Shown here: one piece after another, positions 60,401 to 64,000 of the stretch
Numbering within the stretch: the first letter of the stretch is position 1
Layout: each line of letters begins with the position of its first letter
DNA from: SM1-50 sp964467345
Lineage (GTDB): Archaea > Thermoplasmatota > E2 > DHVEG-1
Length of the DNA stretch: 64,000 bases
Assembly (NCBI GenBank): GCA_964467345.1
Contig: CAYXPY010000009.1
Coordinates: 1 to 64,000 of the forward strand
Reading direction: 5' to 3'
The notes under the pieces: model-generated
What the model was told of the DNA's origin: nothing
Databases searched by the model: none
What the model saw: the letters and a program-made list of their open reading frames with translations, nothing else
Translations under genes and position numbers: made by a program

Positions 60401-62222
60401 AAACGAGGAGATTATCAAAGAAAATGAAGCCAGGTTAAAACATGCACAAGAAATAGCTCACCTTGGCAGCTGGGAATTAGATTTAATCACGAATCATCTC
60501 TCTTGGTCCGATGAAGTGTTCCGTATTTTCGGCTTGCAGTCTCAAGAATTTCCAGTTACCTATGAAAGATTTCTTGAAAGGGTTCATCCTGAAGACCGGG
60601 CAATAGTCGATTCAACGTATACGAATTCGATTAGAGAGGGAAAAAATTCTTATGATATAGAACATAGGATTTTAAGAAAAAATGGGGAAATCCGCTTTGT
60701 ACATGAAAAATGTGAACATGTTCGTAATGATTCCGGAGACATCATTCGGTCGGTGGGAATGATTCATGATATTACAGATGCGAGAAAGGCTCAAACAGAA
60801 CTCGTTCGTTTAGCATCATTCCCAGAAAAAAATCCAAACCCCATTATTGAACTGAACCTTTCTGGGAAAATCGAATACCTCAATCCAATATCAAAAGGAC
60901 TGTTCTTAGATATTGAAAAGAAACAATTCGATCATCCTTTTTTAAAAGGAATAAACAATATCATCACAGAGATTCAAGAACAAAAATATCCACGTTTCCG
61001 AGAAATAAAATGCAAGGAGAAATATTATCATCAATCCATAACCTACATTCCAGAGAGTAAACGAATCATTATTTACAGCACCGACATTACTTCCAGGAAA
61101 CATGCTGAAGAAGAGCTAGAAAAGAGTGAAAAAAAATATCGATTGATCGTAGAAAATTCCATGTACGTCATTATGATGACTCAGCCAGATGGCATCATAT
61201 CTTATATCAGTCCATCCAGTAAAGAACTCCTTGGGTATCCCCCAGAAGAGCTGATTGGAACGAATCCTTCAATAGCATATCCGGATGATGAGAAAAAAGT
61301 CCACCAAGCACTGACAAGGGCATTAAACGGGGAAAAAGATTCTGGTTTTGAATATCGCATTCTAACGAAACAAGGTGAGGTTCGATGGGTCTCACATTCC
61401 TGGTCCCCGATTTTTCTTAATGAAACTCTTCAATCGATTATCAGTGTTGTGGTTGACATCACAGATCGAAAATCCTCAGAGGAAAAAATAAAAAAACTCA
61501 ATGAAAATCTGATACGCCGCAGTATCGAACTCGTGATAGCCAATAAGGAACTAGAGACGTTTAGCTACTCAGTCTCCCATGACTTACGAGCACCATTGCG
61601 AAGTATCGACGGATTCAGTCAGGCTTTATTAGAGGACTATGCAGGTAAACTCGATAAACAAGGAGAAGAGTACCTCCATCGGGTTCGGAATGCCACCAAA
61701 CGCATGGAGCAACTCATCGATGATTTGCTTCGATTGTCTCGATTGACGAGAACTGAAATGACCATAGAAACCGTTGATTTAGGAAAAATAGCCAATACTG
61801 TTATCAATGAATTAAAAAAAACTGATCCTTCACGGAAGTATAAATTCAAAACACAGAAGAATATTTTAACAGATGGTGATGCGAACCTCCTGAGCATCCT
61901 CCTTGAAAATCTCCTGGGAAACGCATGGAAATTTACCAAGAAGCGTAAATTTACTGAAATTGAATTTGGGAAAAAACAACAAGATAAAGAAACAGTGTTT
62001 TTCATTCGTGATAATGGAGCGGGATTTAACATGAAATATGCTGATAAGTTATTTATCCCTTTCCAACGCCTCCATGATGACGCAGAGTATCCTGGAACCG
62101 GTATTGGTCTAGGTATCGTGGCTCGTATCGTAAATCGACATGGAGGACGGATTTGGGCAGAATCAGAGGAAAATAAAGGAACAACATTTTTATTTACTTT
62201 AGGAGGAAAAACAAATGAGTAG
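57447..62222 (+). CDS. MEDS-nine-PAS sensor histidine kinase
   Basis: The 1591-aa soluble kinase has no TM segment. An N-terminal MEDS domain (residues about 44-205, with G-T-H-F-C-Q-F-Y-Q) is followed by nine PAS-type domains beginning near 233, 361, 484, 613, 738, 866, 993, 1119 and 1223. Several (484, 866, 993) show the PAC pattern E-Y/H-R-I/V...G-E/S-I-R-W. HisKA has S-H-D-L-R-A-P-L-R with phosphorylated H1378, and the HATPase domain has N-A-W-K-F-T, D-N-G-A-G-F and G-T-G-I-G-L-G-I. The order fits archaeal intracellular sensors of ligand or redox state. The start ATG 57447 has GGGGGAG upstream. Its 3' end overlaps the regulator gene by 8 bp. Confidence 0.93.
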   Translation: MNKRGKSQRTNSTNNSDDAYYKNDLITRDIRKIGIPPISNAPWGTHFCQFYQTKEDLIDILVPYFKTGLENNEFCMWITSDPLRTDEAKKALSKKVNNLEKYIQKGQIEILDSSEWYTKSGRFNSDEVLSGWVNKEAWAREKGFDGLRLTGNTFWLEKKDWEDFTKYEESVNSVIGKYHMIAICSYSLDKCNASEIIDVVSNHQFALIKKDKKWHRIENPELKKVEDSLKAQRELFETVVNSMPAAVNLIRGSDLRIQLINPAYQVIAPGKQMIGKTLDELWPETGQNFAKLCKDVLDTGKSYHVNDELNMIRRHPDGPAEPAYFSWSLYRVRLPGDDGWGILNTAWETTQRKKAEEERLRNMKIFDQIQDGIIISDPSYRITYWNKGAEKIYGYSESEAIGKVSFELLQPTYAPGEREKIINELKLTGTSKSLIHTKHRNGTSIYTEAHATRLINDNGKISGYVVTNRDVTETQKMQNSLTEAEKKYRTVAENTYDFEFWLDPRGKYLYVSPSCKRLTGFSADQYYSQPDLRQTIIHPDDKQMFMNHVKNEVSKKKPGELEHRIIHNDGSIRWIHHVCQPIWDENGQFLGIRGSNRDITKNKQMAETLERQHNELETIFDTVPASIFYKDTQNRFLRVNKAFTTMMDLPKEELEGKSLFDLYPKDQAEAFWKDDKEVIESGQQKINIIEPVETKKGLLWVQTHKIPYRDTAGNIIGVVGFTIDISERKKAEEQLRETTEYLDNLLNYANAPIIVWDNDFKIIRFNHAFEHLTGYTSKEVIGKNLDLLFPKDTKEKSLQKIQQTLGGEYWESVEIPILQKNGQIRIALWNSANIYDRYGNKLLATIAQGQDITERKQTEESLYKSELRLKLAQVSAGAGLWDWDLLSGKLEWSDELYCLFGLDSKKPQATFDIWRSVIHPEDTQKAEERIQNAINNRIPLTNEYRVILPSGEIRWINALGSTTYDDTGKPIRMTGICLDITERKRNEEIIKENEARLKHAQEIAHLGSWELDLITNHLSWSDEVFRIFGLQSQEFPVTYERFLERVHPEDRAIVDSTYTNSIREGKNSYDIEHRILRKNGEIRFVHEKCEHVRNDSGDIIRSVGMIHDITDARKAQTELVRLASFPEKNPNPIIELNLSGKIEYLNPISKGLFLDIEKKQFDHPFLKGINNIITEIQEQKYPRFREIKCKEKYYHQSITYIPESKRIIIYSTDITSRKHAEEELEKSEKKYRLIVENSMYVIMMTQPDGIISYISPSSKELLGYPPEELIGTNPSIAYPDDEKKVHQALTRALNGEKDSGFEYRILTKQGEVRWVSHSWSPIFLNETLQSIISVVVDITDRKSSEEKIKKLNENLIRRSIELVIANKELETFSYSVSHDLRAPLRSIDGFSQALLEDYAGKLDKQGEEYLHRVRNATKRMEQLIDDLLRLSRLTRTEMTIETVDLGKIANTVINELKKTDPSRKYKFKTQKNILTDGDANLLSILLENLLGNAWKFTKKRKFTEIEFGKKQQDKETVFFIRDNGAGFNMKYADKLFIPFQRLHDDAEYPGTGIGLGIVARIVNRHGGRIWAESEENKGTTFLFTLGGKTNE

Positions 62223-63807
62223 ACACTTACGTGTGTTGTTAGTAGAAGATTCAGAAGATGATGCAACATTATTGCTACGAGAATTGAAAAAAGCTGGAAT
62301 ACAACCAACTGTACAACGAGTTGAAACCGCTGAATCGATGCGAAAAGCATTACAAAAACAAGAATGGGATGTAGTGATTGCTGACTATGTCCTCCCAACA
62401 TTCAGTGGTCTTGATGCGATTGAATTACTAAAAAAAACACAGAAAGACCTACCGTTCATTATCGTCTCAGGAAAAATTGGAGAAGATACCGCAGTAGAAA
62501 CGATGAAAGCAGGTGCCCACGATTATATCATGAAAGGAAACCTCGCTCGACTCATTCCTGCTATCGACAGAGAAATCGAAGAGGCAAAAGTCCGGCAGAA
62601 ACGCAGAGAGGCTGAAGAAAAATTAATCCAAACGTGCAATGAACTGGGAGATACGACGGTCGAATTAGAAAAAACAAATAAAAAATTACGTGACGAAATC
62701 GAAGAACGACAAAAAGCAGAAAAACATACAATGGAGATGAAAGAGCACCTTCAAAATGTTATCGACAGTGCATCAGAAATCATTATTGCAATCGATGCAA
62801 ATAAAAGGATAACGACATGGAATAAGGCCGCAGAAGTCGTAACCGGCTATAAACAGAAGGACGTATTTAATTGGAGTATTTCAAAATTAACGCTTTTTGA
62901 AAATCAACAAAAACTTCTCGATCTCATAAAAAATCTTTCAAAACAGACCCATCCAAACTATGAGGATTTTGTGATTATCACAAAAAACTCAGTAAAAAAG
63001 ATTCTTCGGATAACCGGATCTCCCATCAAGGGAAGACCAGAAAGCGGAGTCCTCTTTATAGGAAGAGATATCACCCGTGAAATGGAAATTCATGGGAAAC
63101 TCCTTGTGGGAAACTGCTATCTCATTCCTGAGAAAAGCAATACTGCCTCCCTTGATTTGCTGGTGGATTTGGCTACCTCAGGATATTCCGGTTACCTGAT
63201 TACCCGGATGGATCCCCACACCATGAAAAGCATGGTTTCAACTGCTCATATCACTACCTATGTCTTAGGTCAAAATCGTGGGAAGGAATACAAAACAATT
63301 ACTGATTTGAAACAGCTCCTTCAAACGATAAAAGAGATTGGGACGGAAAAAAAAGAATCAGTCATCCTATTAGAGAGGCTTGACTATCTGATTAGTAAAT
63401 TTTCTTTTGAAAAGGTCATGGAGGTTCTCTATGAGATCAATGATGACATTGCACGAAACAAATGTCTCCTGTTATTGCGAATCGATCCAGGAACCATCGA
63501 GAAGACGCAAATGGCATTCATAGAAAATGAAGTGCAACTTCTCCCCAGTCAAAAAATTGAAGGATTAATCATTGAAGACGAGATTCATGATATCCTGCGC
63601 TTTATCTATGAACAAAACCAGAACAATGCGGTCGTTCCCATTAAGAAAATCATGGGACGATTTTCTTTAGCATATTCAACGGTAGCGAAACGTTTACAGG
63701 TATTGGAAATGAAAGGATTGATTTTCACAAAAAAGCAAGGGAAATCCCGAACCGTGACAATTTCAGATAAGGGTAAGACATTTCTCCATAAACGCCAAGC
63801 GACATAG
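62215..63807 (+). CDS. REC-PAS-DUF835-winged-helix response regulator
   Basis: The 530-aa protein begins with a receiver domain: E-D-S-E-D-D acidic pocket near 11-16, phospho-acceptor D57 in V-V-I-A-D-Y-V-L-P, S105-type I-I-V-S-G-K and Y-I-M-K-G-N. A helical linker and a PAS domain (about 177-288, V-T-G-Y) follow, then a DUF835 domain (289-448, G-N-C-Y-L-I...T-T-Y-V-L-G...V-I-L-L-E-R-L-D-Y-L) and a C-terminal winged helix (455-528, A-Y-S-T-V-A-K-R-L-Q-V-L-E-M-K-G-L-I), likely DNA-binding. The overlap with the kinase gene makes them a cognate pair. DUF835 is an uncharacterised domain linked to archaeal signalling. Confidence 0.9.
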   Translation: MSRHLRVLLVEDSEDDATLLLRELKKAGIQPTVQRVETAESMRKALQKQEWDVVIADYVLPTFSGLDAIELLKKTQKDLPFIIVSGKIGEDTAVETMKAGAHDYIMKGNLARLIPAIDREIEEAKVRQKRREAEEKLIQTCNELGDTTVELEKTNKKLRDEIEERQKAEKHTMEMKEHLQNVIDSASEIIIAIDANKRITTWNKAAEVVTGYKQKDVFNWSISKLTLFENQQKLLDLIKNLSKQTHPNYEDFVIITKNSVKKILRITGSPIKGRPESGVLFIGRDITREMEIHGKLLVGNCYLIPEKSNTASLDLLVDLATSGYSGYLITRMDPHTMKSMVSTAHITTYVLGQNRGKEYKTITDLKQLLQTIKEIGTEKKESVILLERLDYLISKFSFEKVMEVLYEINDDIARNKCLLLLRIDPGTIEKTQMAFIENEVQLLPSQKIEGLIIEDEIHDILRFIYEQNQNNAVVPIKKIMGRFSLAYSTVAKRLQVLEMKGLIFTKKQGKSRTVTISDKGKTFLHKRQAT

Positions 63808-63896
63808 CAAGAGACTTTTAATCGATTTAAACCTGTTTTTCATTCATATTTAAATCATCGTTTTATAGGATTATCGTTTTATTACCATAAAAAAAG

Positions 63897-64000
63897 GTGA
63901 TTGATATCAATACCCCGATAGATGAATTTGGAATATATGCAGGAAAGATATGGGAGACATTAAGTCACAATGATTCATCAATGACACAAATTAAACTGCA
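63897..64000 (+). CDS. DUF2582-type winged-helix protein (partial, runs off the window)
   Basis: From GTG at 63897 the frame reads M-I-D-I-N-T-P-I-D-E-F-G-I-Y-A-G-K-I-W-E-T-L and stays open to the end. I-D-E-F-G and A-G-K-I-W match the first repeat of the DUF2582 proteins at 15345-15752 and 17073-17480. An AT-rich ATTTAAAT/TTTATAG stretch at 63848-63867 is a possible promoter. The start codon is tentative. Confidence 0.65.
   Translation, partial: MIDINTPIDEFGIYAGKIWETLSHNDSSMTQIKL

Noticed and set aside
61637..62401. Minus-strand open frame of 254 codons opposite the kinase and regulator genes
   Set aside because: It lies antisense to the HATPase and receiver domains, whose motifs are intact, and its product has no coherent pattern.
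1..64000. tRNA, rRNA, CRISPR array or transposase
   Set aside because: Scanning by eye found no cloverleaf-like T-arm, no regularly spaced repeat and no IS-type protein; a tRNAscan or CRISPR finder run would be decisive.

Overview
The window is a piece of an archaeal chromosome, most likely from the Thermoplasmatota (Thermoplasmata-like, not an acidophile). The evidence is the archaeal information-processing set (RFC small subunit, PCNA, RNase P Pop5/Rnp2, transcription factor S, both topoisomerase VI subunits, archaeal-type ValRS), TATA-box promoters with short leaders, frequent TTG/GTG starts with GGAGGTG-type ribosome binding sites, and lineage-typical families such as DUF2582 winged helices, MEDS and DUF835 signalling domains, and large Ig/beta-helix secreted proteins. 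No rRNA, tRNA, CRISPR array, transposase or phage gene was seen. Placement below phylum is inference.

Layout. 0-5 kb: a minus-strand type IV pilus/Tad-like operon with two tandem secretion ATPases and one complete plus one partial TadC-like membrane protein. 5.2-12.6 kb: a COG2403 P-loop protein, RFC small subunit, a degenerate S26-like membrane protein, the two glycine decarboxylase P subunits, RNase P protein 2 and PCNA. 12.7-17.5 kb: pilin-like and Ig-like membrane-anchored proteins, two DUF2582 winged-helix proteins, a gamma-class carbonic anhydrase, a cold-shock protein and two Cys-rich mini-proteins. 17.5-21.8 kb: two metalloproteases, a tandem pair of secreted paralogues with a shared promoter element, TFS, a Nudix hydrolase and MobB. 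21.9-30.05 kb: two transporters, then a Mo/W-flavoured block with two stand-alone SUOX-like-fold proteins, a kinase-like protein, a 6-TM protein, a polyferredoxin, an aldehyde:ferredoxin oxidoreductase homologue and a GPR1/FUN34/YaaH (acetate-type) transporter. 30.06-30.30 kb is a non-coding interval with a strong candidate small RNA. 30.3-35.8 kb: an M14 carboxypeptidase, an HPS-RraA fusion, a DUF362 ferredoxin, a small beta-carbonic-anhydrase-like protein and an OFA-type MFS transporter. 35.8-41.9 kb: ValRS divergent from top6B-top6A. 41.9-56.9 kb: a secreted/surface block (NosD-like beta-helix, papain-like C1 protease, small membrane metalloprotease, 1363-aa CARDB/MAM-like surface protein, S15/CocE hydrolase, FG-GAP protein). 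57.4-63.8 kb: a two-gene signalling operon with a 9-PAS histidine kinase and a REC-PAS-DUF835-winged-helix regulator. The window ends inside a third DUF2582 protein.

Taken together the genes suggest an anaerobic heterotroph that degrades extracellular protein and peptides (C1, S15 and M14 peptidases), ferments amino acids through glycine decarboxylase and a ferredoxin-linked aldehyde oxidoreductase with acid export or uptake, makes pentoses by the ribulose-monophosphate route, and senses its environment through elaborate PAS kinases. This lifestyle is inference from gene content only.

Reading the gaps gave several genes below 60 codons: two Cys-rich mini-proteins (14435-14572 and 16662-16838), two single-TM micropeptides (31449-31535 and 35853-35957) and the candidate sRNA at 30158-30224, which has an 11-bp closing stem and an anti-Shine-Dalgarno-like loop.
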